Source: Chloroflexota bacterium (lineage in GTDB: Bacteria; Chloroflexota; Dehalococcoidia; GIF9; AB-539-J10). From it: a DNA stretch of 17,686 bases. Positions 7,009-14,675 of this stretch are shown piece after piece. Within the stretch, counting starts at the first letter, position 1. Each line of letters opens with the position of its first letter. Below the pieces are notes generated by a model. That model was given only the letters and a program-made list of their open reading frames with translations. It made no database searches and was not told where the DNA came from. Made by a program: the position numbers and the translations under genes. Location: positions 1 to 17,686 of the forward strand of contig JADFUZ010000042.1 in the NCBI GenBank assembly GCA_015222295.1. Reading direction: 5' to 3'.

Positions 7009-8436
7009 TCACGACAGCCCTCCCCCCAGCGCCTCAACAACACGTTCTATCTTTTCTTTCGTGCCGGGAGAATCAAGGCTCTCTTTGTTTCCAATCAGGC
7101 ACGCAGTGGATTTCAACAGGACGTCGATGATCCTCAAGTCGTGTTGTGCCAGAGTCCTCCCCGTTTGAGTATTGTCGATGAGCAAATCAGCGTCTTCAGG
7201 CAAGAAGGCCTCACTCGCCCCCCAGGTTGGTATCAGTCTATAGGAACTTATGTGATTGTCTCGAAGATATCTGTCGGCTATGTTTGTGTACTCGGAGGCC
7301 ACTCTGGGGGAGGCAAGCTTGCCGCTCTGAACAAGAGACCTGAAACCATCAATGTCGTCCACAGCCATCTCTCGGCTCAGTGCGGCCACAATTCTTACCG
7401 CCCCAAAACCGAGATCAAGCAATTCCATGACTGGGCTTGAGGGGAAACGGTAGAGATGCTCCAGCAACCAGTCCCTGCCAGTTACGGCCACGTCGAAATT
7501 GCCGTTGGCAACTTGCAGAGGCATGTCCTGCGGCCTGATGACCTTCACCCCAAGCCACTCCAAGTCCGAGGAAAGGCGGCGACTCACTGTTCTTCCACAG
7601 TATCCGTGAACATTGAGTCCTGCTCGTTGCAAGAACTCGGCAGTCGGTACTTTCTGGTGTCCGTCAGGCAAAGCCAATCTAAGCTCCCTCTCTTTCCAAT
7701 GTGACAGGGAAATGGCTGGCTTCCTTGTTATCTCGACCTTCTCTTGCACCAGTGTCTGCGCTTTGGCAACAAAAGCAGGACTCAGACAACCCAGCACCTC
7801 GCTCAAATCCTTGTTCTCCAGCCTTTCCCGATTGGCGATGAGAAAGGCATCAACCGAGAGCAGCCTCATTATGGGAACTAGGCCTTGGGCTCGCATCTCG
7901 TTCTCATTCCTTGCCCATAGTATCACCAGGTCAGCATTCTCGGGCGGATACGCCTCAGCGGCTCCCCACACAGGGAAGATCTTGAAACTCTTCAACCTCA
8001 GATTCGAAGTGAGTGTGTGCGCCAAATTGGCATACTCAGTTACTATGCGCCAATTGTCTCGCCCGCTTGAGAGCCCATCCATGTCATAGAGTCCTGTCTC
8101 CTGGCTAGCCGCCAGGTATATGTACCCTTCGCCGTAATCCAGCCTCGATACCTCTACTACGGCACTCGCGGGATACCTCGTGCGCAGTTCCTCAATCCAG
8201 TCCAGTCCACATATCCCAAGATCATAGTTGCCTACGGCCACCTGAACGGCAATATCCTTCTCTTGAAACACCCTGGCTGAAACGCGTGGGAATCTCACTG
8301 ATTGGAGGTTATACTGTCTTGTCTTGCCATCGTAGTCTTCGAAGTCCAGACCCACTTGGTCTAGTAAGTCAGCGGTGGCCGACAACAGCCTGCCCTTGGG
8401 AAGAGCAATCCTGACGTAGCTGGACTGGTATCTCAC
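7009..8436 (-). CDS. hisG: Tandem-domain ATP phosphoribosyltransferase (two fused short-form HisG units)
   Basis: 475 residues from a GTG start nine bases after the hisZ stop. Short-form HisG is normally about 200-220 residues; here two catalytic units follow each other (about 8-225 and 252-470) with no C-terminal ACT-like regulatory domain. Unit 1 keeps the N-terminal loop ALPKGRL (11-17), but its PRPP loop is degenerate (ARNENEMRAQGL, 175-186). Unit 2 has the canonical PRPP loop TQTGRTL (423-429), but its N-terminal loop reads ALPDGHQ (255-261). Both keep the EYxN segment (134-137, 382-385) and the GLDW/GRDW region. HisG condenses ATP with PRPP in the first step of histidine synthesis, and short forms need HisZ, which is encoded next door. 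The fusion could act as one asymmetric pseudo-dimer with a composite active site (inference). Confidence 0.93.
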   Translation of the reverse strand: MRYQSSYVRIALPKGRLLSATADLLDQVGLDFEDYDGKTRQYNLQSVRFPRVSARVFQEKDIAVQVAVGNYDLGICGLDWIEELRTRYPASAVVEVSRLDYGEGYIYLAASQETGLYDMDGLSSGRDNWRIVTEYANLAHTLTSNLRLKSFKIFPVWGAAEAYPPENADLVILWARNENEMRAQGLVPIMRLLSVDAFLIANRERLENKDLSEVLGCLSPAFVAKAQTLVQEKVEITRKPAISLSHWKERELRLALPDGHQKVPTAEFLQRAGLNVHGYCGRTVSRRLSSDLEWLGVKVIRPQDMPLQVANGNFDVAVTGRDWLLEHLYRFPSSPVMELLDLGFGAVRIVAALSREMAVDDIDGFRSLVQSGKLASPRVASEYTNIADRYLRDNHISSYRLIPTWGASEAFLPEDADLLIDNTQTGRTLAQHDLRIIDVLLKSTACLIGNKESLDSPGTKEKIERVVEALGGGLS

Positions 8437-8445
8437 GGGTTGACT

Positions 8446-9681
8446 CTACCCACGCACTATGCTGAGAACCTCGCCTGGAGAAGCTGCGTTCCACTCTCTC
8501 TTTTCTCTGCAGTCGGTAACTGTGAACCCAGGCAAATCCTCTTGGGAAATCGAAATGGCCCACCGGTAGTCACATGGCTCCCGCTCGCCGAAATCGACAA
8601 GCACGGTCTGCTCCGCATTCCTGAGCGCCTGTGCCAGGCCGAAGCATGCCTCAACTGCCTCTGGCGTTGTCTGCTTGCCTCTGATCAGGATCCCTGGTTT
8701 GGCTTCGTTTTCCCACCGGAGCAACTTGAGCAGCGGGTCAACGTAGAGCGCGAATCCACAAGCAGTAGTGTCATTTCCACTCATGAGTGACATGAGGTTA
8801 TCGTACCTACCTCCCCCACCCAATTTCTCTCCGTTGAGCATAAATCGGAAACAGATCCCGGTGTAGTACTCGAAAGTCCGTATTGCTGTGATGTCAATTT
8901 CATAGCTACACTTCAGGCCATCCAACAACGTTGTGGTCTCTATGAAGTCGTCGAGGCTCGACTTGAAGCTGCTTGAGGCTTCACGCGACAGGGCTTTCAC
9001 GTTTTGCAAGAACCCTCCCGATTTTCCTTTCAGGTTCAGAAGAGGCCCCAGAAACCTGTCCAGCTCATTCCTGGCTGATTTCACTTCCGTCAATGCTTGC
9101 CAGTCGCCTTCCAGAATACGACTCGTCACCTTTGCCTCTTCACTGGGCCGCAGCTTGAGTTCCTTGATCAGTGCTTTCACCAGACCAGCGTGGGACAACT
9201 GCAAGGTGACGGTATCCAAGCCAAGTCTGTGCAACACCTCTCTGGCTAGCGAGATTATCTCGGCGTCCGCAGGTAACTTCGTACCCCCTATGGACTCGGC
9301 ACCACACTGCCAGCGCTCCCTATCCTTCTTACCCGTTTCTTCGAAAATAAAACTGTTGCTGACGTAGAAAAGCCTAGCCCGCTTATATTCGCTCATGTTA
9401 TCTATGTAAAGCCTGGCCACGGGTATTGTGTTGTCTGGTCGCAAGACAACTCTCTCGCCGCTCCAACCATCCCAATCCAAGAACGAGTAGACCTTGCTCA
9501 GCATACTTGGCGTGAGCGTCCCCACAGCCGTAAACAGGTGCAGGTACTCCAGGGTCGGTGTTCTTACCTCCTGATACCCGCATTTCAGGCAGCAAGCCCT
9601 GAAAGTGTCCTCGACATGGCGGAAACCTGCCATATCGCGGGGAAGCAGGTCTCTCATGCCTTTACATCTCTGATTCTTCAT
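8446..9681 (-). CDS. hisZ: ATP phosphoribosyltransferase regulatory subunit (HisRS-like paralogue)
   Basis: 411 residues from the ATG at 9681, which has AGGGA four bases upstream. A GTG at 9699 is in frame but coincides with the predicted transcript start. The fold is that of the histidyl-tRNA synthetase catalytic core: KGMRDLLP at 7-14, motif 2-like RPDNTIPVARLY at 81-92, the histidine-site-like YYTGICFRF at 272-280, and GGGGRYDNL at 288-296. The synthetase hallmark (LD)YYTG is altered to FEYYTG, the arginine-rich motif 2 loop is poorly kept, and only a short divergent tail replaces the anticodon-binding domain. HisZ pairs with short HisG and carries histidine feedback. It is first in the operon, directly before hisG. 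A true HisRS is unlikely but not formally excluded. Confidence 0.88.
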   Translation of the reverse strand: MKNQRCKGMRDLLPRDMAGFRHVEDTFRACCLKCGYQEVRTPTLEYLHLFTAVGTLTPSMLSKVYSFLDWDGWSGERVVLRPDNTIPVARLYIDNMSEYKRARLFYVSNSFIFEETGKKDRERWQCGAESIGGTKLPADAEIISLAREVLHRLGLDTVTLQLSHAGLVKALIKELKLRPSEEAKVTSRILEGDWQALTEVKSARNELDRFLGPLLNLKGKSGGFLQNVKALSREASSSFKSSLDDFIETTTLLDGLKCSYEIDITAIRTFEYYTGICFRFMLNGEKLGGGGRYDNLMSLMSGNDTTACGFALYVDPLLKLLRWENEAKPGILIRGKQTTPEAVEACFGLAQALRNAEQTVLVDFGEREPCDYRWAISISQEDLPGFTVTDCREKREWNAASPGEVLSIVRG

Positions 9682-9705
9682 TGCTTCCCTGCGAAACACT
9701 TGCTA

Positions 9706-9734
9706 ATTCTACACCAGGCTACGTGTCCCTTCAA
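9706..9734 (-). promoter_or_regulatory. Sigma-70-like promoter of the his operon
   Basis: On the minus strand, TTGAAG (9734-9729) and TAGAAT (9711-9706) are separated by exactly 17 bases. Transcription would begin near 9699, leaving a leader of about 18 bases with the AGGGA ribosome site and no room for an attenuator or T-box. Confidence 0.65.
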
Positions 9735-9869
9735 TCAGACGAACCCGTTGGCCACCTCTGTGTCACGCGCCCTCCACCGAAGTAGCGCCGCTGACAACCT
9801 GTGCCTGACGTAGGCGCTTCTCTGTTTGCTCCGTCAAGCAGTATCGCCAAGAAGGTAGGCTCCTCGAGT

Positions 9870-9898
9870 TTGTTGCTTTCCCCGGCTTGGTCTATAAT
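9870..9898 (+). promoter_or_regulatory. Sigma-70-like promoter of the nfeD operon
   Basis: A perfect TATAAT at 9893-9898 follows TTGTTG at 9870-9875 with a 17-base spacer. The start point should be near 9905, so the leader is only about 14 bases and contains the GGAG (9905-9908) before the ATG at 9919. It diverges from the his promoter; the roughly 135 bases between them hold no clear operator, only a weak AGCGCC/GGCGCT pair. Confidence 0.65.
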
Positions 9899-9918
9899 TA
9901 CCCCGGAGCCAACATACG

Positions 9919-11223
9919 ATGCGCAGAACACTGTTTGGAGTCCTTTTCCTGCTTGGTCTTCTGATGATCGGGGGTCTGGCCGGAATTACTAACGCGTCAA
10001 CCCCGACAATTGAAGTTCTCCACGTTGAAGGGACTATCGTGCCGGTTGTGGCTCAATATGTCGATCGGGGCATCAGCCGTGCTGAAGAGGTGAATGCTAC
10101 CGCGTGCGTTATCGAGCTAAACACGCCGGGTGGGCTTCTGACTGCAACAGAAGACATCGTCGAGAGAATCATGAATGCTGAGGTTCCCGTTGTGGTCTAT
10201 GTGTCTCCTAAAGGTGCTTGGGCCGCTTCAGCGGGGACTTTCATCACGCTTTCCGCTCACGTAGCTGCCATGACGCCAGGCACCACTATTGGCGCTGCTC
10301 ATCCGGTAGCTGCTGGAGAACAGGAGATACCCGAAGACGCGATGAAGAAGATAACTCAGTTCTCGGCCAAATGGATGAGGGCTATTGCCGAGGACCGGGG
10401 TCGCAACATGGAGGAGGCAGAACTGGCAGTGACGGAAAGCAAGTCCTTCACCGACATCGAGGCACTGGAATCCAACCTCATTGACTTGAGAGCCGATACT
10501 CTGGAGAGCCTTATGTCCCAAATTGACGGATGGGAGCTTGTTCTCGCTAGCGGCGAGGAAGTCACACTTGACACCGGAGGGTTCGAGCCGGTCAAGAATG
10601 AAATGAATTTCATTGAGAGACTGCTCCAGGCCATCAGTGACCCTAATATTGCCTATGTCCTGTTCACTCTAGCTACGATCGGATTGATCACAGAGATTTC
10701 CAGTCCCGGGCTGATATTCCCTGGCGTGTTTGGTGGCATCAGCTTGTTCCTGGCGTTCTATTCTCTGGGTGTGCTGAATGCCTACTGGGGAGGAGTGGCG
10801 CTCATATTGCTGGCTGTGGGGCTTTTTGTGGCCGAGTATTTCACCACCAGCTTTGGGCTGTTGACTGCTGGAGGCGTGACCGCGTTTGTTTTCGGCTCAT
10901 TGATACTATTCAGTCGCAGCCCGGGCATAGAAGTTGATCGGGGTCTGGTGGTCGGGTTGGCCGTTGCCATTTCCGCCTTTGCGATATTCATCATAGGGGC
11001 TATCGTTCGGAGTCAGAGACGCCGAAAGGCTACTGGTACTGAGGGGATGGTTGGCGGGCTGGCCAGAGCCAGGACGCCGCTTGAGCCCACAGGCACTGTG
11101 TTAGCTGAGGGCGAGCTCTGGACAGCCACATCTGAAGGCGATAAGATAGCTCCAGGCGAGGAGGTGACGATAACCAAAGTCGAGGACTTGAAGTTGTGGG
11201 TGGCAAGAAAGCAAAAGAAATAG
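9919..11223 (+). CDS. nfeD: NfeD-family membrane-bound serine protease (ClpP/SppA-like)
   Basis: 434 residues, full-length NfeD1b layout. Residues 1-26 are a signal peptide. A ClpP-class protease domain follows (about 29-200) with the N-terminal HVEGTI, LNTPGG (68-72), and the nucleophile Ser104 in AASAGTFI. By alignment with the Pyrococcus PH1510 protease the catalytic lysine is K143 or K144 in AMKKITQ. Residues about 240-390 hold a bundle of transmembrane helices, and the tail (about 395-434) is the small OB-fold NfeD domain. The Pyrococcus homologue cleaves the C-terminus of its partner stomatin; a slipin gene lies two genes downstream. The protease domain should face outside the membrane. 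Confidence 0.93.
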   Translation: MRRTLFGVLFLLGLLMIGGLAGITNASTPTIEVLHVEGTIVPVVAQYVDRGISRAEEVNATACVIELNTPGGLLTATEDIVERIMNAEVPVVVYVSPKGAWAASAGTFITLSAHVAAMTPGTTIGAAHPVAAGEQEIPEDAMKKITQFSAKWMRAIAEDRGRNMEEAELAVTESKSFTDIEALESNLIDLRADTLESLMSQIDGWELVLASGEEVTLDTGGFEPVKNEMNFIERLLQAISDPNIAYVLFTLATIGLITEISSPGLIFPGVFGGISLFLAFYSLGVLNAYWGGVALILLAVGLFVAEYFTTSFGLLTAGGVTAFVFGSLILFSRSPGIEVDRGLVVGLAVAISAFAIFIIGAIVRSQRRRKATGTEGMVGGLARARTPLEPTGTVLAEGELWTATSEGDKIAPGEEVTITKVEDLKLWVARKQKK

Positions 11224-11245
11224 AACAGAGAGGGATTCACCACAT

Positions 11246-11554
11246 ATGGACATAACGGGAATAAGAGAGCCGCTTATTGTGGGCATAGCCTGTATAGGTG
11301 CCTTTTTCGTCTTCTGTATTTTCGCCATCATTAGAAGTCAGAGGCGGAGACTTTCCGCTGGTGCGGAGGTCATGATAGGGAAAGTGGCGGAAACACACAC
11401 AGTGCTTAACCCCAGGGGCACGGTCGCAGCGGAAGGCGAGTTGTGGACAGCTATCGCCGAAGGCAGCAAGATAGAGCCGGGCGAGGAGGTGATAATAACC
11501 AGAGTAGAAGGTCTCAAGTTATGGGTAATAAAGAAAGAAAAGGAGGACAAGTGA
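11246..11554 (+). CDS. Short NfeD-like protein (one membrane helix plus OB-fold)
   Basis: 102 residues: one transmembrane helix (about 8-30), a basic RSQRRR stop-transfer, then an OB-fold NfeD domain. It closely repeats the last 80 residues of the preceding protein: both read IxRSQRRR, then a GTVxAEGELWTA block, then a PGEEVxIT block and LKLWV. It starts 22 bases after nfeD, with GAGAGGG as ribosome site, and ends two bases before the slipin ATG. It probably arose by duplication of the 3' end of nfeD. NfeD OB domains are thought to link protease and stomatin; its own role is unknown. Confidence 0.85.
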   Translation: MDITGIREPLIVGIACIGAFFVFCIFAIIRSQRRRLSAGAEVMIGKVAETHTVLNPRGTVAAEGELWTAIAEGSKIEPGEEVIITRVEGLKLWVIKKEKEDK

Positions 11555-11555
11555 C

Positions 11556-12323
11556 ATGGAACTAGGCTGGCTCGTTTATTTCATTATTGCATTGGCAGTA
11601 ATAATGATTCTCTCCGCAGCTCTTAAGGTCATTCAGGAATATGAAAGAGGTGGCAAATTCCGCCTGGGCCGGTTTGTCGGTATTGTAGGCCCAGGGCTTG
11701 TCGTGATAATACCGTTCATTGAACGCATCAGGAAAGTCGACCTCAGGGTGATCACTATGGACGTACCGCAGCAGGAATGCATGACAATGGACAACGTTAC
11801 TGTCACAGTTGATGCGGTGATCTACTTTCGCGTGGTCGCGCCTGACGATGCCATTCTGAAGGTACTTGACTACATAAAGGCGACTTCCCTGCTGGCCGCC
11901 ACTACCCTCCGGAACGTGGTCGGGCAATCCGAGCTGGATGAGCTGTTGGCCCATAGGGAGCGACTCAATGAAAAAATACAAATTGTAGTTGATGAGGGTA
12001 CCAATCCCTGGGGCATAAAGGTAAGCATGGTGGAAGTCAAGGACGTGGAACTGCCGCAAACAATGCAGCGAGCCATGGCGGCTCAGGCCGAGGCTGAGCG
12101 GGATAGGCGAGCCAAGGTTGTCCACGCTGAGGGCGAATTCCAGGCGGCTGAGAAACTATCTGAAGCTGCCAAAGTCATTGCCACTCAGCCGATAGCACTC
12201 CAGCTTCGCTATCTTCAAGCCATGACTGGCATTGCCACAGAGAGGACCAACACCATAATCTTCCCATTGCCTATCGATATGGTGACTCCTTTCCTAGGCC
12301 AGGGTAAGCCGCAACAGAAGTAG
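11556..12323 (+). CDS. Slipin / stomatin-like SPFH (band 7) membrane protein
   Basis: 255 residues. A single N-terminal transmembrane helix (about 5-24) is followed by the SPFH domain: GRFVGIVGPGLVVIIPFI (38-55), DVPQQE, then a conserved DNVTVTVDAVIYFRV block, and an ATTLRNVVGQSELDELL segment. An Ala/Glu-rich coiled region (about 170-220) containing AAQAEAERDRRAKVVHAEGE comes next, as in p-stomatins, with a short C-terminal hydrophobic tail. Such proteins form ring or cage oligomers that shape membrane domains and bind NfeD proteases. The ATG sits nine bases after GGAGG, whose surroundings overlap the end of the upstream gene. This is the last gene of the nfeD operon; a strong hairpin follows 27 bases later. 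Confidence 0.93.
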   Translation: MELGWLVYFIIALAVIMILSAALKVIQEYERGGKFRLGRFVGIVGPGLVVIIPFIERIRKVDLRVITMDVPQQECMTMDNVTVTVDAVIYFRVVAPDDAILKVLDYIKATSLLAATTLRNVVGQSELDELLAHRERLNEKIQIVVDEGTNPWGIKVSMVEVKDVELPQTMQRAMAAQAEAERDRRAKVVHAEGEFQAAEKLSEAAKVIATQPIALQLRYLQAMTGIATERTNTIIFPLPIDMVTPFLGQGKPQQK

Positions 12324-12350
12324 GAAACCGCGTGCCATTAGCGAACAACG

Positions 12351-12387
12351 GGGCAATAGCCAAGACCTCTGGTTTTGGCTATTGCCC
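12351..12387 (+). terminator. Strong hairpin after the slipin gene
   Basis: GGGCAATAGCCAA (12351-12363) and TTGGCTATTGCCC (12375-12387) form a perfect 13-base stem with an 11-base loop, 27 bases past the slipin stop. No T-run follows, so termination may not be purely intrinsic, or the structure may protect the mRNA 3' end. The rest of the 204-base spacer shows only the downstream promoter. Confidence 0.65.
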
Positions 12388-12480
12388 ATACCCTTCGGCA
12401 GGAGGGAAAGGCAGACCCGCGAGCACGTGAGTGATCTCTCCTTGACTACTGCTCTCTTTGGTTCTGGCTACGATCTTTTG

Positions 12481-12489
12481 TGCTAGAAT
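12481..12489 (+). promoter_or_regulatory. Extended -10 promoter of the mutase operon
   Basis: TGCTAGAAT is an extended -10 (TGn plus TAGAAT at 12484-12489). No good -35 lies at 17 bases; TTGGTT at 12458-12463 is 20 bases away. Transcription should start near 12496, giving a leader of about 32 bases with a strong GGAGG (12517-12521) six bases before the ATG. Confidence 0.5.
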
Positions 12490-12527
12490 ATCCCGGAAAG
12501 GGGTGAGCAACTACAGGGAGGGCAGTA

Positions 12528-14183
12528 ATGGCGAGCAGCAGCAAGCAGGAATGGCGCAAGAGCACGCTGGCACCGATCCTTGAGCGTTTTTCTGAACGGC
12601 AAGGCAAATTCGAGACTACGTCAGGCATAGAACTTGACACTGTTTATGTCCCCGAGGACCTGGCGGACTTCGACTACGCCTCACAGTTGGGCTACCCTGG
12701 CGAGTATCCTTTCACACGTGGCGTCCAGCCCAACATGTATCGAGGGAGGTTGTGGACGATACGTGAATATGCGGGTTTTGGCACCGCCGAGGATACGAAC
12801 GCCCGCTACAAGAAGCTGCTTGCGGAAGGCCAGACTGGATTGTCTGTTGCTTTCCATTTGCCGACACAGATAGGCTACGATTCCGACCACCCGTTGGCCA
12901 GAGGCGAGGTGGGCAAAGTTGGCGTGGCAATAGACACCCTGCGCGATATGGAAATCCTCTTCCAGGACATACCTCTGGACAAGGTGAGCACTTCGATGAC
13001 TATTAATGCGACTGCGGCTATCCTGCTCGCCATGTACATTGCTCTGGGCAGAAAGCAAGGAGTCGAAGCAGCCAGGCTTAATGGCACTGTTCAAAACGAC
13101 ACGCTCAAGGACTACATTGCTCGAGGTACCTACATCTTCCCACCACGTCCCTCGATGAGATTAATCACCGACATAATCTCCTACTGCGCCAAGAATGTGC
13201 CCCGTTGGAACTCCGTCAGTATTAGTGGCTACCATATACGAGAGGCGGGCTCTACTGCTGTCCAAGAGATTGCGTTCACACTGGCGAACGGCATCGCTTA
13301 TGTGCAGGCAGCAATCGACGCTGGCCTTGATGTTGATTCCTTTGCCCCGAGGCTTTCCTTCTTTCTTAACAGCCACATCAATTTCTTCGAGGAGGTCGCC
13401 AAATTCAGGGCTGCGCGTCGGCTCTGGGCCAGGATTATGAGAGAGAGGTTTGGAGCTAAGGATGAACGTTCGTGCATGCTCCGCTTTCATACTCAAACCG
13501 CCGGTGTCAGCCTCGTGGCCCAGCAACCACTGAACAACATCATCAGGGCAGCTTTGCAAGCACTGGCTGCAACCATGGGAGGGACTCAGTCGTTGCACAC
13601 GGACTCCTATGACGAAGCCTACGCCACGCCTAGCGAGGACGCAGTGACAATCGCGGTCCGAACCCAGCAAGTCATAGGTTACGAGAGCGGCATCCCTGAC
13701 GTTGTTGATCCTCTTGGCGGCTCCTACTACATAGAGTATCTCACGGACAGAATTGAAAGGGGAGCGAGCGAGTACATCGCGAGAATTGATGACTTAGGCG
13801 GTGCTGTTGCGGGCATCGAGGAAGGGTTCCAGCAGCGCGAAATCCAGGATGCCTCGTACAAATACCAGATGATGATCGAGCAGGGCAAGCAGACGATAGT
13901 CGGCGTGAACAAGTTCGTCTCTGGCTACTCCAAGATCGCGAACATGCTAAGGTTTGACCCGGAGGTGGAGAGAAAACAGAAGGAGAGGTTGGCTCAAGTC
14001 AAGCAAGAGAGAGATAGCGCCAGGGTCAAACGAGCCCTCGAGAGATTGGCAGACGTAGCTCGGAGCGATGAGAATACTCTGCCATCTTTGCTGGAGTGTG
14101 TAGAAGCCTATGCTACTGTGGGGGAGATGACGGACACGCTGCGCGAAGTCTTCGGTACTCAAAGGGAGTTCCTGTCTTTCTAG
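12528..14183 (+). CDS. mcmA1: Methylmalonyl-CoA mutase, large (catalytic) subunit
   Basis: 551 residues, the substrate-binding TIM-barrel part without a fused B12 domain, as in two-subunit archaeal-type mutases. It rearranges (R)-methylmalonyl-CoA and succinyl-CoA by adenosylcobalamin radical chemistry. Marks of the family: RGRLWTIREYAGFGTAEDTN (72-91), LPTQIGYDSDHP (111-122), a PPRPSMR block ending at R211, SGYHIREAGS with H236, and DPLGGSYYIE. Y81 and R211 match the Tyr89/Arg207 pair of the Propionibacterium enzyme that binds the carboxylate of methylmalonyl-CoA; isobutyryl-CoA mutases have Phe and Gln there. Specificity for methylmalonyl-CoA is therefore likely. The B12-binding subunit is two genes downstream and the epimerase lies between. 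No MeaB chaperone gene is in the window. Confidence 0.93.
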   Translation: MASSSKQEWRKSTLAPILERFSERQGKFETTSGIELDTVYVPEDLADFDYASQLGYPGEYPFTRGVQPNMYRGRLWTIREYAGFGTAEDTNARYKKLLAEGQTGLSVAFHLPTQIGYDSDHPLARGEVGKVGVAIDTLRDMEILFQDIPLDKVSTSMTINATAAILLAMYIALGRKQGVEAARLNGTVQNDTLKDYIARGTYIFPPRPSMRLITDIISYCAKNVPRWNSVSISGYHIREAGSTAVQEIAFTLANGIAYVQAAIDAGLDVDSFAPRLSFFLNSHINFFEEVAKFRAARRLWARIMRERFGAKDERSCMLRFHTQTAGVSLVAQQPLNNIIRAALQALAATMGGTQSLHTDSYDEAYATPSEDAVTIAVRTQQVIGYESGIPDVVDPLGGSYYIEYLTDRIERGASEYIARIDDLGGAVAGIEEGFQQREIQDASYKYQMMIEQGKQTIVGVNKFVSGYSKIANMLRFDPEVERKQKERLAQVKQERDSARVKRALERLADVARSDENTLPSLLECVEAYATVGEMTDTLREVFGTQREFLSF

Positions 14184-14246
14184 ACAGCCGCCTTGGCGCA
14201 GGAAGCCAGGATGGGTTATCCCTATCCGGGACAGAGGGCAGGACAA

Positions 14247-14251
14247 GGAGG
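14247..14251 (+). promoter_or_regulatory. Ribosome binding site that fixes the epimerase start
   Basis: GGAGG lies seven bases before the ATG at 14259. The frame is open upstream to a TTG at 14193, but those codons lack a ribosome site and encode a low-complexity Gly/Gln-rich stretch not typical of the family. Confidence 0.75.
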
Positions 14252-14258
14252 AATAGGA

Positions 14259-14657
14259 ATGGTCAAGCAAGTTGGTCATGTAGGTCTTTTGGTCGAGAGC
14301 TTAGATGAGACTGCCAAACTCTACCAAGAGCTGTTTGGAGCCACGTTGGATGAAGTCAAGACTGTGGCTGAGCAAGGCGTGAGAGTGGGCATGCTCGGTT
14401 TTGGCAGTGGTGCCAAGCTAGAACTCCTGGAGCCACTTCCCGACAGCAGAATGGCTGCCGCGTTGGAGAAACGTGGTGAGGGAGTGCAGCATGTCTCCTT
14501 TGACGTTGACGACATTGAGGCCGAAATCGCCTCCTTGGTTGAGAAAGGTGTGGAACTGATTGATAAGAAGCCACGGCGTGGGGTGGAGGGTATGGTTGCC
14601 TTCATCCACCCGAAATCAGTCAAGGGAGTGCTCGTCGAGCTTTGCCAGAGAGACTAG
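14259..14657 (+). CDS. mce: Methylmalonyl-CoA epimerase (VOC family)
   Basis: 132 residues, normal length for the enzyme that interconverts (S)- and (R)-methylmalonyl-CoA, the latter being the mutase form. The two VOC repeats are visible: QVGHVGLLVESLDE at 4-17 with H7, KLELLEP at 53-59 with E55, GVQHVSFDVDDI at 75-86 with H78, and GVLVELCQ with E127. These four residues fit the metal site (His, Gln/Glu, His, Glu) known from the Propionibacterium enzyme. It sits between the two mutase subunit genes, 18 bases before the small subunit, so all three are probably made together. Another VOC function is possible but unlikely in this context. Confidence 0.93.
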   Translation: MVKQVGHVGLLVESLDETAKLYQELFGATLDEVKTVAEQGVRVGMLGFGSGAKLELLEPLPDSRMAAALEKRGEGVQHVSFDVDDIEAEIASLVEKGVELIDKKPRRGVEGMVAFIHPKSVKGVLVELCQRD

Positions 14658-14675
14658 TGGAGAGGAGACCAGACA

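Noticed and set aside
8446..9681. Histidyl-tRNA synthetase instead of HisZ
   Set aside because: The motif 2 loop and histidine site are altered, the anticodon-binding domain is missing or vestigial, and it is followed directly by short-form HisG.
9682..9699. GTG start for HisZ at 9699
   Set aside because: It lies at the predicted transcript start, and the ATG at 9681 has AGGGA and begins the usual KNQRCKGMRDLLP region.
11562..12125. Minus-strand open frame of 187 codons opposite the slipin gene
   Set aside because: It mirrors conserved SPFH codons and is rich in His, Tyr and Asn with no family features.
13161..13670. Minus-strand open frame of 169 codons inside the mutase gene
   Set aside because: It is antisense to conserved mutase motifs and shows no ribosome site or motif.
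14193..14258. Longer N-terminus for the epimerase from a TTG
   Set aside because: No ribosome site; GGAGG points to the ATG at 14259, which gives the normal family length.
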